Source of the DNA: Spirosoma oryzae
Lineage (GTDB): Bacteria; Bacteroidota; Bacteroidia; Cytophagales; Spirosomataceae
Reading direction: 5' to 3'
Assembly: GCF_003002825.1 (NCBI RefSeq)
Contig: NZ_PVTE01000005.1
Span: forward strand, 248,001-312,000
DNA: 64,000 nucleotides
The notes under the pieces were generated by a model. The model was not told the DNA's origin. It worked only from the letters and a program-made list of their open reading frames with translations, and ran no database searches. The position numbers and the translations under genes are program-made. Shown one piece after another: positions 27,504 to 35,983 of this stretch (its first letter is position 1; every line of letters starts with the position of its first letter).

Positions 27504-27617
27504 GTAGAGACGCGACCCCTCGCGTCTCACCGCCGGATGGTATTACCGACCGGATGGTACCACCCACTGGATGGTATTGGCTGACGCACGCTGAGACGCA
27601 ATGGATTGCGTCTCTAC
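27504..27617. repeat. GTAGAGACGCG-type palindromic element, copy 2
   Basis: Starts GTAGAGACGCGACCCCTCG and ends GGATTGCGTCTCTAC. Inside are three or four GGATGGTAYY units (27535-27577) and TTGGCTGACGCA, a segment shared with the loop of the 33-bp palindrome at 32232. It begins 15 bp upstream of the ychF start, so it lies in that gene's leader. Confidence 0.85.
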
Positions 27618-27671
27618 AGGTTTTCCACAAAATTACGGTTTCGTCAACGGACCACCGCAACAGCAGACCGT

Positions 27672-27701
27672 AAAAAAAGCCTTCGGTATATGACGAAGGC
27701 T
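27672..27701 (-). terminator. Terminator of the DUF3276 gene
   Basis: AGCCTTCG (27678-27685) pairs with CGAAGGCT (27694-27701). On the minus strand a run of seven T follows. It lies 45 nt beyond the DUF3276 stop codon. Confidence 0.85.
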
Positions 27702-27745
27702 AAGCAATGAAACGAGTTGTACCGCTGACGGGATTAGAGACTGCA

Positions 27746-28105
27746 TTAGTCCCACTTCAGCTCTGTACTCAGGTCATCGAGTTGATCGCGGTCGCGCTGA
27801 GCAAACTGCGAAAAGTCGACCTCAGGCATCAGTTCGGTTTTGACGTGACAGAGTGTTTCCTGTAGGGCTTCGAGAAATTTATCGAAGTCCTCTTTGTACA
27901 AAAACAACTTCTGCTTTTCGTAGGTGTAGCTTTCGCCCTGCCCTTGCCGCCGGCTTTCGGTAATGGTCAGGTAGTAGTCGTTCGAGCGCGTGGCTTTCAC
28001 GTCGAAGAAATACGTTCGTTTACCCGCCCGTACACGTTTTGAGTAGATTTTCTCTCGATCTCTGTCCTCCACAGGTTTGCTTAAGTTAGCCGGTAAGTTC
28101 GCCAT
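27746..28105 (-). CDS. DUF3276 (Pur-alpha-like) nucleic-acid-binding protein
   Basis: A 119-aa protein of the DUF3276 family, small PUR-domain proteins found mainly in Bacteroidota and in spirochaetes. PUR domains bind single-stranded DNA or RNA. The readable core is KIYSKRVRAGKRTYFFDVKA, YYLTITESRR and FLYKEDFDKFLEALQETL, a beta-beta-beta-beta-alpha repeat. The last 25 residues are acidic (DRDQLDDLSTELKWD). It has its own terminator and is divergent from the rlpA-like gene. Its cellular target in this phylum is not established. Confidence 0.88.
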   Translation of the reverse strand: MANLPANLSKPVEDRDREKIYSKRVRAGKRTYFFDVKATRSNDYYLTITESRRQGQGESYTYEKQKLFLYKEDFDKFLEALQETLCHVKTELMPEVDFSQFAQRDRDQLDDLSTELKWD

Positions 28106-28218
28106 AAAGTACGTGGAATCAGGTCATAATAAAAAAAACGGCACCTTTTTTTGTGGAAAATACGTCACGAATTTCAGCACTGTTGTGGAGCCGTTTCCAC
28201 GGTTTTTCACCTAAATGC

Positions 28219-28249
28219 TTGGTTATAAGGGGAGGGGCGACTATCTTTG
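28219..28249 (+). promoter_or_regulatory. Promoter of the RlpA-like gene
   Basis: TTG (28219-28221) is followed after 20 nt by TATCTTTG (28242-28249), an exact TAnnTTTG. The predicted start of transcription is near 28256, downstream of the ATG at 28215 and upstream of the ATG at 28341. It therefore decides the start codon of the gene. Confidence 0.7.
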
Positions 28250-28340
28250 TTTAACGGGAGTTGTACTTTTTGGAGATTTCGGCCACGCAGCCATCGTTTT
28301 TCGGCAACTGGTCAGTCCGCAAACCTTAACCAAAAGTCGA

Positions 28341-28772
28341 ATGAATTTACTCGTGTCGTTGCTGCTCCTGATGGGTGGCGTCAAGTCTGCGGAGAAGTCG
28401 GCAGGCGTGTCACAAAAGGGAAAAGCAACCTATTACGCGTCGAAATTTGCCGGTCGAATGACGTCGTTCGGCGAGCGCGTTAACCTCAAAGCGTTTACAG
28501 CGGCTCACCGTACGCTTCCCCTCAATACGCTGATTGAAGTCACCAATCTGAAGACCATGAAGTCGGTCGTCGTTCGTGTGAATGACCGGGGTCCATTTAC
28601 CAAAGGGCATATCGTCGATCTGTCGCACGCAGCCGCCAGCGCCATCGGGCTGATGGGCAAAGGCGTTACCAACGTAACGCTACGCGTACTCGACAAAAGC
28701 CGGGTTGGCGATCTGATGTCGGTGCTGACGGTGCCCGACATGAACCAGTCGCTGATGCAGCCGGTACTGTAA
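28341..28772 (+). CDS. RlpA-like septal-ring lytic transglycosylase
   Basis: A 143-aa secreted protein with a double-psi beta-barrel domain of the RlpA type. In RlpA this domain cleaves glycan strands lacking stem peptides at the septum. The signal peptide is short (MNLLVSLLLLMGGVKS). The domain reads GKATYYASKFAGRMTSFGE, AAHRTLPLNTLIEVTN, VVVRVNDRGPF and HIVDLSHAAASAIG, and keeps the conserved His and Asp (AHRTLP, NDRGPF). There is no SPOR domain. The family lipobox Cys is missing, so it should be soluble in the periplasm. A frame continuing upstream to 28215 would start before the promoter. Confidence 0.9.
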   Translation: MNLLVSLLLLMGGVKSAEKSAGVSQKGKATYYASKFAGRMTSFGERVNLKAFTAAHRTLPLNTLIEVTNLKTMKSVVVRVNDRGPFTKGHIVDLSHAAASAIGLMGKGVTNVTLRVLDKSRVGDLMSVLTVPDMNQSLMQPVL

Positions 28773-28859
28773 GCCGCTCGATCGGCTTCCGCCACACATA
28801 CCACGGCCGCCCGGCGCATCGTTGGTAGGATAGGTACATCCTTTTGTGTACCTTCCGGC

Positions 28860-29771
28860 ATGAAGCAATCCCTTAATCTTGGGCAGGTTCGCGCGTTCGG
28901 CAATGTCGAGTTTCTGGCCCGACAGATGGTCGAAGGGTTTATCACGGGACTGCATAAATCGCCCTTCCACGGCTTTTCCGTCGAGTTTGCCGAACACCGG
29001 TTGTACAACACCGGCGAAACGACGCGCCACATTGACTGGAAAGTGTTTGGCAAGACAGAAAAGCTGTTCGTCAAACGCTACGAGGAAGAAACCAACCTGC
29101 GCTGTCACTTGCTGATCGATACGTCGTCGTCGATGTATTATCCCGATGCCAATTACGGCAAAATGACGTTCAGCGTGATGGCTGCCGCCTGCCTGGCCTA
29201 CATGCTACAGCGGCAGAAAGACGCCGTCAGCCTCACCACCTTCGCCGATACGATCGACGTACAAACGCCGGTCAAATCGACACCCTCCCACGTTCATAAG
29301 CTGTTTACGCAACTCGACCTGCTGATGCAGCAGCCAAAGCCGCTGCGTCGTACGTCGGCGGCCGATGTGATTCATCAGGTTGCGGAAAAGATCAACAAGC
29401 GGTCGTTGGTTATCATCTTCAGCGACATGTTCGAGAACGTGTCGAAAAGCGATGCGCTGTTCTCGGCCTTGCAGCACCTGCGGCACAACCTGCACGAGGT
29501 TCTCCTGTTTCACGTCACCGACAAGAAGACGGAGGAAGATTTCGCCTTCGATGAGCGCCCGTACGAATTTATCGATCTGGAAACGGGGGAGAAGGTAAAG
29601 CTACAGCCGGGACAGGTACGGGCATCGTATCAGCAGGCGGTGAAGCAGCAGTTTCAGGAACTGCGGATGCGCTGCGGTCAGTACAAGATCGACTTTATCG
29701 AAGCCGACATCGCGCAGGGCTTCGATCAGATCCTGACGGCCTATCTGGTGAAGCGGACGAAAATGAAGTGA
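28860..29771 (+). CDS. DUF58 domain protein
   Basis: A 303-aa soluble protein of the DUF58 family, a von Willebrand A-like domain usually encoded beside a MoxR ATPase. DTSSSMYYP is the MIDAS-like DxSxS motif near residue 89, and TGETTRHIDWKVFGKTEKLFVKRYEEE is the family's conserved stretch before it. No MoxR gene or other vWA gene is adjacent, so it is an isolated copy here. The rest (QVRASYQQAVKQQFQELRMRCGQYKIDFIEADIAQGFDQIL) is typical of the C-terminus. The function of these proteins is thought to be assembly of protein complexes but is not defined for this one. Confidence 0.88.
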   Translation: MKQSLNLGQVRAFGNVEFLARQMVEGFITGLHKSPFHGFSVEFAEHRLYNTGETTRHIDWKVFGKTEKLFVKRYEEETNLRCHLLIDTSSSMYYPDANYGKMTFSVMAAACLAYMLQRQKDAVSLTTFADTIDVQTPVKSTPSHVHKLFTQLDLLMQQPKPLRRTSAADVIHQVAEKINKRSLVIIFSDMFENVSKSDALFSALQHLRHNLHEVLLFHVTDKKTEEDFAFDERPYEFIDLETGEKVKLQPGQVRASYQQAVKQQFQELRMRCGQYKIDFIEADIAQGFDQILTAYLVKRTKMK

Positions 29772-29779
29772 TTTTTTGA

Positions 29780-29868
29780 TTAAACACAGAGAGCACGAAG
29801 GTTTACACAGAGAACACAGAGAAAAACTCTGTAGCCTCCGTGATACCCTCTGTGCTCTCTGTGTTTAA
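29780..29868. repeat. ACACAGAG-type inverted repeat
   Basis: TTAAACACAGAGAGCAC (29780-29796) pairs perfectly with GTGCTCTCTGTGTTTAA (29852-29868). Inner ACACAGAG units (29815, 29821) pair with CTCTGTG. It lies between convergent genes and ends 3 bp before the stop of the next gene, so it can act as a terminator for both. Confidence 0.85.
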
Positions 29869-29871
29869 CCT

Positions 29872-31350
29872 TTATTTCTTAGTGGCGGCTTTAGTCGTTG
29901 CTACGGGCGCTTTGGCCGTGGCTGCCTGCTGCTTTTTGTGGAATTGTACGAAATCTTCCAGTTGCTCGGGTGGCAACTTGCGGGCAATGATTTTCTTCTG
30001 CTTGTCGAGCACGTAGACCGTGGGCGTTGTCCAGACGTCGAAGCGAGTGCGGAAGTCGGTCTGATGCTTGTAATCGTAACCGTTGATGACGTTGCCAAGC
30101 TTGAATTCACGAATAAACTTTTTCCACTCGGCGGGTGTCTGCTCGATGGCGATTGCCATTACTTCAACGCCCTTGCCTTTATTACTATCGGCAAACTTTT
30201 TCAGGGCGGGAGCACTCTCGCGACAGTGCCCGCAGTGCGGATCGTAGAAATACACGACCGTGTAATCAGCTTTGATAGTCTGGAAGTTGATGGGGCGGTT
30301 CAGCGTATCGCTTACCATGGGAGCAGGCAGTGTCTTGCCGACTAGCAATGGCTTCAGGGTAGCTACCCGTTCGCCAATGCTTTTCAGGGTCGAGCTATCC
30401 GAGACGGGCATGATTCCCGTCTTGTAATATTTCTCGAACATGTGGACAAACAACCCGTCTGTACCCACAACTTTGGGCCGCTCATACTGACTGGTGATAT
30501 AGTAAATCACGTACGAAGTCACGTCTTTATTCTTACCAGCCTGCGCCTTCGCGACCACGTAGTCCGCTTCCTTAACCAGCGAATCCGGGTTTTGAACGGT
30601 CAACTCCTTGATATATCGGTCCAGCTTGCGTTGGAGAATGTTGGTGCGAACAAAGCGCTCGTCTGAGAAATCGTAGTCGTCCCAGAAGTGCTTTTTGAAA
30701 TAGTTGAACACCCACACCGAATCGGGTCGGCCGTTGGCGGCTTTCGGGGCGGTGGGTACTTCGGGTTCACTAGCAGCTTTGATAATCTTTACGGCAAACG
30801 AGTTTTTGTTGTTCGTAAAAAACTGATCGCGTTCAACCTGCGCCCGCTTTTGCAAATCCGCCATTTTTTTGTCGACATCCGCATTGGCTGCGGCATCGCC
30901 CGGCTTCTTTTGCTGCCCCAGCACTTTAGCTTCTTCGTATAATTTATTCAAGCCCTGCTGATAGCCGTAAAACAGTTCGTTTTCTTTCGAACCCGTGATT
31001 TTCATGTTCTTCACGATACCCGCCGTATCCGTGGCAAATGAGAAGTTCTGGTCGCTGTCGATCAGGAATTCAACGTAGCCGTTCTTCGGCGTTACAAGCA
31101 GGTACAAGCCTTCTGGCAGCGGTTTGGTACCGGTAAATACCATGCGCCCCTCGCGATCGGTACGGGCCGTATCTTTGGGAATGTATTGCGTGGTGCCGTA
31201 ATAGTGCGCCAGCACGCAGGTCGTATCCGCCACCCCACGAATCTGTCCGTTGATGGTGTAGGCTTCCCCGCCGGTTGCCGGAGCCGACTGCGCCAGTAAG
31301 CCTGTGATGGAGGCTACTGTCAGCAGGATCGTTAGAAAGAGATGGTTCAT
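29872..31350 (-). CDS. Secreted thioredoxin-like protein of the TlpA/AhpC-TSA class
   Basis: A periplasmic protein of about 492 aa with a signal peptide ending LLAQ. Residues about 25-130 form an Ig-like DUF4369-type domain (YTINGQIRGVADTTCVLAHYYG). A helical middle of about 200 residues follows, and the C-terminal thioredoxin domain reads VVYFYDPHCGHCRESAPAL, with the redox pair in CGHC. The tail (AATAKAPVATTKAATKK) is low-complexity. The fold and CxxC suggest a thiol-disulfide reductase at the outer face of the inner membrane. I favour ATG 31350, because a TAAATTTG box at 31385-31392 leaves it a leader of about 25-30 nt. ATG 31374 is possible and would be almost leaderless. Confidence 0.87.
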   Translation of the reverse strand: MNHLFLTILLTVASITGLLAQSAPATGGEAYTINGQIRGVADTTCVLAHYYGTTQYIPKDTARTDREGRMVFTGTKPLPEGLYLLVTPKNGYVEFLIDSDQNFSFATDTAGIVKNMKITGSKENELFYGYQQGLNKLYEEAKVLGQQKKPGDAAANADVDKKMADLQKRAQVERDQFFTNNKNSFAVKIIKAASEPEVPTAPKAANGRPDSVWVFNYFKKHFWDDYDFSDERFVRTNILQRKLDRYIKELTVQNPDSLVKEADYVVAKAQAGKNKDVTSYVIYYITSQYERPKVVGTDGLFVHMFEKYYKTGIMPVSDSSTLKSIGERVATLKPLLVGKTLPAPMVSDTLNRPINFQTIKADYTVVYFYDPHCGHCRESAPALKKFADSNKGKGVEVMAIAIEQTPAEWKKFIREFKLGNVINGYDYKHQTDFRTRFDVWTTPTVYVLDKQKKIIARKLPPEQLEDFVQFHKKQQAATAKAPVATTKAATKK

Positions 31351-31384
31351 AAACGAGTGGAAGTATATCTTCATGCTTAACTCT

Positions 31385-31392
31385 CAAATTTA
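31385..31392 (-). promoter_or_regulatory. TAAATTTG -7 element before the thioredoxin-like gene
   Basis: The complement of CAAATTTA is TAAATTTG, an exact TAnnTTTG, ending 10 nt before ATG 31374 and 34 nt before ATG 31350. No -33 TTG is at the usual distance. Confidence 0.45.
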
Positions 31393-31449
31393 CGGGTTTT
31401 GCGCCCATAATCTGCATCGTTACAACGTCTGTGCCACCTGCGCTAGTCT

Positions 31450-32232
31450 ATGTTTTTCTTCTTTTCTAAAACGCTGAATTACTTGCTTACCCCAGCGGGC
31501 TGGCTGGTTGCCCTACTCCTGTGGGCTTTTTTTACCCGCAAACCACATCGTCGTCGCTGGGGTGTCGGATTGGCCATTTGCCTGTTCTGGTTGCTGGGCA
31601 ATTCGCTGCTGACAAACGAACTGGCGCGCTACTGGGAATTCCCGCCGTCGGCATTGCCCGGCGTCGATAGTACCCGCTCAGTAGCCGTCGTGTTGACAGG
31701 AGGTACGACGAACAGCCATATCGACATGCTGGATGGGCATCCGTCGCTGGGGCCGGAATCTGACCGGCTGGCGCAGGCGCTGTACCTCTACAAGCGGGGT
31801 GTTGTTCGGAAAATCCTGATTAGTGGCGGTAGTGGTAGCTTACCGCTTGGCCCCGCGCCCGTTACCGATGAAGGGCATGAGGGGGGGCGCTTCCTGATCC
31901 TGGCTGGGGTTCGGCCAGCCGACATCTGGCTGGAAAACAAGTCGCGCAATACACGCCAGAATGCGCTGTTCACCAAACGGGTATTACGCCGGCAGTTTCA
32001 GACGAACCGTTGCGTGCTGGTTACCTCGGCATCGCATATGCGCCGGGCTGTGAAATGCTTTCAGAAAGTAGGGGTCGACGTGCTACCGTACCCCGGCGGA
32101 TTCCGGCAGGCTCCGCGTTCGTTAGCCGTGGCAGAATGGCTCTTCCCGAACGAAACCGCCTTCCTCGACGCTTACCACCTGATCCGGGAGATCGTCGGCT
32201 ACGTCGTATACCGGGTGGTGGGGTACATATAA
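31450..32232 (+). CDS. YdcF/ElyC-family membrane-anchored protein (DUF218)
   Basis: A 260-aa protein with two N-terminal membrane segments (about residues 10-27 and 36-55) and a periplasmic DUF218 domain. Motifs are VVLTGGTTNSHIDM, KILISGGSGSLP, WLENKSRNTRQNALF and LVTSASHMRRA, which is the ElyC/SanA/YdcF pattern. ElyC in E. coli affects undecaprenyl-phosphate-dependent envelope synthesis, so an envelope role is plausible here. The enzymatic activity of the domain is not established. The stop codon touches a 33-bp perfect palindrome. Confidence 0.87.
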   Translation: MFFFFSKTLNYLLTPAGWLVALLLWAFFTRKPHRRRWGVGLAICLFWLLGNSLLTNELARYWEFPPSALPGVDSTRSVAVVLTGGTTNSHIDMLDGHPSLGPESDRLAQALYLYKRGVVRKILISGGSGSLPLGPAPVTDEGHEGGRFLILAGVRPADIWLENKSRNTRQNALFTKRVLRRQFQTNRCVLVTSASHMRRAVKCFQKVGVDVLPYPGGFRQAPRSLAVAEWLFPNETAFLDAYHLIREIVGYVVYRVVGYI

Positions 32233-32316
32233 TTAGTGAATGAGCGAATGGTGAATGAGTGAATTGGCTGACGCAACCAAACTATTCACTCATTCACCAT
32301 TCGCTCATTCACTAAT
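32232..32316. repeat. 33-bp perfect palindrome of TGAATGAG units
   Basis: The left arm (32232-32264) and the right arm (32284-32316) are perfectly complementary over 33 bp, with a 19-nt loop (32265-32283). The arms are built of short TGAATGAGYGAAT units. The palindrome exactly fills the gap between the stop codons of two convergent genes. The loop carries TGGCTGACGCA, shared with the loop of the repeat at 27504. Confidence 0.9.
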
Positions 32317-33290
32317 CAGACACTTAGTATCTTCACCATCCGCAGCAGGTCTTCGCTGATGGGTTTGGGCAGGCGGATGGTATCGCGGAAGGGCGTGTAG
32401 ACGAGTTCGTTGTTGACGACGCCCGCCATGACGTTCTTCTCACCATTCATTAAGCCTTCGAGCGCACCCAGTCCGAGTCGGCTGGCCAAGATACGGTCGT
32501 AAGCGGTTGGGATACCGCCCCGCTGAATGTGGCCCAGCGTTGTGACCCGCATATCAACTTTTGGTTCGACCTGCGCCCGAATTTTCTCGGCAACTTCCGT
32601 AGCAATACCGGCTTCTTCCCCTTCCGCAATGACCACGATCGACGACGACTTCTGCCGGCTCCAGCCCGCTTTCAGCGTTTCGACCACTTCCGAAATTGGG
32701 GTCAGTACTTCTGGTACCATGACCATTTCGGCCCCGCCCGCGATACCCGACTGAATGGCGATATAGCCTGAGTCGCGGCCCATCACTTCGATGAAGAAGA
32801 TCCGGTCGTGCGAGTCGGCGGTGTCGCGAATTTTATCGATGGCTTCCAGAGCGGTGTTAACGGCGGTGTCGAATCCAATGGTGTAGTCGGTACCGTAGAG
32901 GTCGTTATCGATCGTACCCGGTGCCCCGACCGTCGGGATGCCGTATTCGTCGAAGAACAGCGTTGCGCCCGTAAACGTACCGTTGCCACCAATGGCGATC
33001 AGCCCTTCGATACCGAACTTTTGCAGTTGTTCGGCCGCTTTGGCCCGACCTTCCGGCGTCATGAATTCTTTACTACGGGCTGATTTCAGAATCGTACCGC
33101 CCCGCTGAACAATATTGCTCACCGAGTGCGAGGTCATCTGAAAAATATCCCCATTTATCATTCCGCTGTACCCCCGGCGAATTCCGAAAACTTCGATACC
33201 GTGATAGACCGCCCCCCGGACAACGGCCCGGATGCAGGCGTTCATACCCGGCGCGTCGCCACCCGAGGTAAAAACAGCTATTCGTTTCAT
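32316..33290 (-). CDS. pfkA: ATP-dependent 6-phosphofructokinase
   Basis: A 324-aa glycolytic enzyme that phosphorylates fructose 6-phosphate, in the cytoplasm. The family's length is standard. Motifs are IAVFTSGGDAPGMNAC (ATP site, residues 4-19), RRGYSGMINGD, IGGNGTF, GTIDNDLYGTDYTIGFDTA with the catalytic Asp, and FIEVMGRDSGYIA with the substrate Arg/Met residues. Gly after the GGD and the Gly-Gly-Asn of GGNGT fit the ATP-type rather than the PPi-type enzyme. The stop codon TGA sits at the edge of the 33-bp palindrome. A TAAATTTG box lies 64-71 bp upstream of the start (33354-33361, minus strand). Confidence 0.96.
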   Translation of the reverse strand: MKRIAVFTSGGDAPGMNACIRAVVRGAVYHGIEVFGIRRGYSGMINGDIFQMTSHSVSNIVQRGGTILKSARSKEFMTPEGRAKAAEQLQKFGIEGLIAIGGNGTFTGATLFFDEYGIPTVGAPGTIDNDLYGTDYTIGFDTAVNTALEAIDKIRDTADSHDRIFFIEVMGRDSGYIAIQSGIAGGAEMVMVPEVLTPISEVVETLKAGWSRQKSSSIVVIAEGEEAGIATEVAEKIRAQVEPKVDMRVTTLGHIQRGGIPTAYDRILASRLGLGALEGLMNGEKNVMAGVVNNELVYTPFRDTIRLPKPISEDLLRMVKILSV

Positions 33291-33462
33291 AGGTTAAAGA
33301 CTAAGTTTTCGCAGAAAAAGGACAAAAAGGCTAATAAGGATCGGATTCAGGGCCAAATTTATGGTCATTCTTCTGTAAAAAGCACATTGGACCTACTTAT
33401 CACGCCTTTTCCGTTAAAATTTAAAAAAATCATAATCGCCGTACCGTATTTACCCGCCCGTT

Positions 33463-34617
33463 TCAGGACTGATGGGCTTCTTCCGATACCAGGGCTGCCA
33501 GCTCCGCATACGCTGTTTGGACCTGTTGTTGTAAGCCTGATGCGACCTGTTCGGCTGCCTGCCGGCCTGCTACAACCTGCGCTGGCGTCAGCGAAGTCAG
33601 GTAAGCGGCTACGGCAGTGTCGATGGGCTGTCGGGCGTCAATCAGTTGGACGGCTTGTTGTAGCAATACGTAACTGTCGCTGTCGGGGCTACCGCAAAAC
33701 AGCACGGGTGAACCTGACCCAACGGCGCTGAGGGCTTTGGACGGAACGGCAATATGCGTCCATTCAGGCAGCAGGCTGACGAGCTGAACGTCGAGATAAT
33801 GCAGCTGACTACGCGGAATGTTGGCTAGCCGAATGATACCCGCCTTACCTTCGCTAGCCCGCAGTACAGCCGCAGCTTTGGTACCGTACAGCGCCAGAAC
33901 AAGCCGGAAACGGGTTGGGTCCAGGTGGCGGATAACGCTTTCCAGAAACTCCGCTGAATGCGCCTGCCCGACATTGCCCGCATAGCCAAGGTAGATCAGG
34001 CCGTCGGTTGGGTCGCGCCAGGGTGGGCAAACGGGATCGCGCTCCTGATGCATCAGGACGCCACAGGGCAGGATCGTTGTGGGTATCGCTTTACCGTACT
34101 GTTGCCGAACGTGTTCTGCCTGCCGGGGGCCAAGGGCGATCAACTGCCGGGGGGCGTTGCGGTAGGTTTGCCGGATCACCCAGCGGTACAGCGGATTCGT
34201 CGGACTGACCTTGCCTTCGGCGGCAAACCCTTCGGGAAACAGATCCATCGACCAGAGCCAGTAGGGCGTACGCCGAAGCAGGAGCGAGGCCCAGAACGGC
34301 AGCATCGGCGGACTCGTCATGATGAGCAGTGGCCCCCGCCTGACTTTTAGCGCCTGGCGAATCAGCAGGAAACCGTCGAGCAGCCCCGCGATGAGTTTGA
34401 GCAGCCCGTTTTTACCGGCGTAGACCGTTTTGACGCCGTGCGTTTCGCCCACCGGCTGCCGGATGGCTCCACCCCCGTCGTAAGTGCGTTCGATATGCAC
34501 CACTACGACGTCGATGCCGTGCTGTTCGATCAGGTACCGCGCCAGATCCCAGGCCGACTCCCCGGTAATGCCCGGATTCGGCGGATAGTGGCGATTGACG
34601 ATTGTGAGGGATGGCAA
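33463..34617 (-). CDS. GT4-type glycosyltransferase
   Basis: A glycosyltransferase of about 384 aa, GT-B fold and GT4/WcaI-like. It would transfer a sugar from a nucleotide donor onto a lipid-linked or polysaccharide acceptor. N-terminal SLTIVNRHYPPNPGITGESAWDLARYL is the acceptor-side Rossmann start. GYAGNVGQAHSAEFLESVI opens the donor domain, where a canonical EX7E is replaced by a KALSAVGSGSPVLF loop. I propose the TTG at 34617 as the start. In-frame starts at 34692 (ATG) and 34704 (TTG) would force translation through an intergenic repeat. It is the last gene of the glycan operon. Confidence 0.85.
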   Translation of the reverse strand: MPSLTIVNRHYPPNPGITGESAWDLARYLIEQHGIDVVVVHIERTYDGGGAIRQPVGETHGVKTVYAGKNGLLKLIAGLLDGFLLIRQALKVRRGPLLIMTSPPMLPFWASLLLRRTPYWLWSMDLFPEGFAAEGKVSPTNPLYRWVIRQTYRNAPRQLIALGPRQAEHVRQQYGKAIPTTILPCGVLMHQERDPVCPPWRDPTDGLIYLGYAGNVGQAHSAEFLESVIRHLDPTRFRLVLALYGTKAAAVLRASEGKAGIIRLANIPRSQLHYLDVQLVSLLPEWTHIAVPSKALSAVGSGSPVLFCGSPDSDSYVLLQQAVQLIDARQPIDTAVAAYLTSLTPAQVVAGRQAAEQVASGLQQQVQTAYAELAALVSEEAHQS

Positions 34618-34620
34618 AGG

Positions 34621-34721
34621 GTTGAGTGATTGAGTGGTTGAGTGATTGAGTGGTTGAGTGATTGAATAGGCTGACGCGAACAGACCAATCATTCTATCAC
34701 TCAATCATTCTATCATTCAAC
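34621..34721. repeat. TGATTGAG-type inverted repeat
   Basis: The left arm (34621-34667) is a tandem of GTGATTGAGTGGTTGA units. The right arm (34688-34721) is CATTCTATCACTCAATCATT-like. The loop contains AGGCTGACGCG, again the shared loop segment. The right arm overlaps the last codons of the preceding glycosyltransferase gene and provides its ATG-ATT-GAG-TGA ending. Confidence 0.85.
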
Positions 34722-35983
34722 AATTGGTACAACTGTAGGTGCTGGCTCACCACTACCCTCTCCCCATAGTGCGTTTCGGCGAAGTGGCGGGCGTTGTGGC
34801 GCAGGGTGGCTGGGTTGGGGTGGCGGAGCAACTGAATGATGCCATCGGCAAGGTCGGCGGTATTGCCGACGTCGGCGAGGTAGCCCGTTCGGCCGGGTTC
34901 GATCATTTCGGGAATACCCCCTGTGCGAAAGCCTACTACGGGCGTACTACAGGCGAGGGCTTCCATGATCGTATTGGGCAGGTTATCTTCCAGCGACGGT
35001 ACGATCAGCGCATCGGCCGCATTGTAAGCCGCTACGATGTCGTCGGCTTCGCGCAGCACGCCCAGATGCCGAACCGTGTACGGAATTTCGTTGAACAGAT
35101 AGGTTTTCCCCTTGCCGAAGACAAGCAGTTCGATGGCTAGGTCCGGGTTGTTCTGGTGCACGCGTTGCAGTGCGTCGGCCAGAAACCGGAATCCTTTCCG
35201 TTCGTCGGTGACGTTGGCGCTACCGAACAGCAGCCGCATCGCGTTAGTGGCCGGTAGATCGAGCCGGGCGTTGGCGTCGGCGCGGTCAACGGGGCAGAAC
35301 AGCGCCTGATCGATGGTGTTGGGGATGACCGTCATCGGTGCATTGCGTAGCAGCGTACTCCGGCGAAGGTCATCGCCCAGCCACTGACTTGGCGGTACGA
35401 AATGCGGCATGTGCTGAGCAAACAACTGCTTTTTTCGCTCGAACAGGCGATACGACAGATCGTGCTCGCCCGGCTTTTTCAGGTAAGGGCATCGATGGCA
35501 GTGGGTTTGGTAATGCGAGCAGGTCCGGCTGTAGTGGCAACCACCCGTAAACGCCCACTGATCGTGAATGGTCCAGAAGACGGGCTTGCCGAGATCGAAC
35601 AGCGCCTGCAAACCCGACAGTGACAGAAAGCCAAAGTTGATCCAGTGCAGGTGCAGAACGTCAGCCTGCTGAATCGCTGGGTGAAACGTCAGATTGGCAC
35701 CGAACGCGGCTGGTGAGAAACCAAACCGGACCGCTGCACTTCGTTCGTAGGGTAGAAAATAGAGCCGTTCGGCAACGAACCGGCCGAACGCCGTTTGCTC
35801 CGCCAGGAAGTTATTCGCCAGGTAGACGACGCCTTCTTCCGGCTGATGCCGTTCGAGCCGGTTCGGAATACCTACCAGCAAGGTCGACGCTACGCCCTGT
35901 GCCAGCATGGCGCGGTGCAGCCGTGTGGCCGCAACGCCTGCGCCACCCGACAGGTGATAGGTACTCAGGTGGACGACATTCAC
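34697..35983 (-). CDS. GT4-type glycosyltransferase (WcaC-like)
   Basis: A 428-aa GT-B enzyme. The N-terminus NVVHLSTYHLSGGAGVAATRLHRAML has the glycine loop typical of WcaC-like and family 4 enzymes. HLHWINFGFLSLSGLQALF and TIHDQWAFTGGCHYS follow, and the latter region contains a Cys cluster (CHYSRTCSHYQTHCHRCPYL) that could bind a metal. The donor domain ends with PSLEDNLPNTIMEALACSTPVVGF, which holds the EX7E motif (E and E around 335-343). It starts with GTG, overlapping the upstream FkbM stop by 4 bp (GTGA), so the two are translationally coupled. Confidence 0.9.
   Translation of the reverse strand: MNVVHLSTYHLSGGAGVAATRLHRAMLAQGVASTLLVGIPNRLERHQPEEGVVYLANNFLAEQTAFGRFVAERLYFLPYERSAAVRFGFSPAAFGANLTFHPAIQQADVLHLHWINFGFLSLSGLQALFDLGKPVFWTIHDQWAFTGGCHYSRTCSHYQTHCHRCPYLKKPGEHDLSYRLFERKKQLFAQHMPHFVPPSQWLGDDLRRSTLLRNAPMTVIPNTIDQALFCPVDRADANARLDLPATNAMRLLFGSANVTDERKGFRFLADALQRVHQNNPDLAIELLVFGKGKTYLFNEIPYTVRHLGVLREADDIVAAYNAADALIVPSLEDNLPNTIMEALACSTPVVGFRTGGIPEMIEPGRTGYLADVGNTADLADGIIQLLRHPNPATLRHNARHFAETHYGERVVVSQHLQLYQLLNDRMIE

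Noticed and set aside
27490-27660. N-terminal extension of YchF
   Set aside because: The extra 57 residues are translated from a dispersed repeat. The family begins exactly at the ATG at 27489.
28215-28340. Upstream ATG for the RlpA-like gene
   Set aside because: It lies upstream of the -33 box of a strong promoter match and would add 42 residues before the signal peptide.
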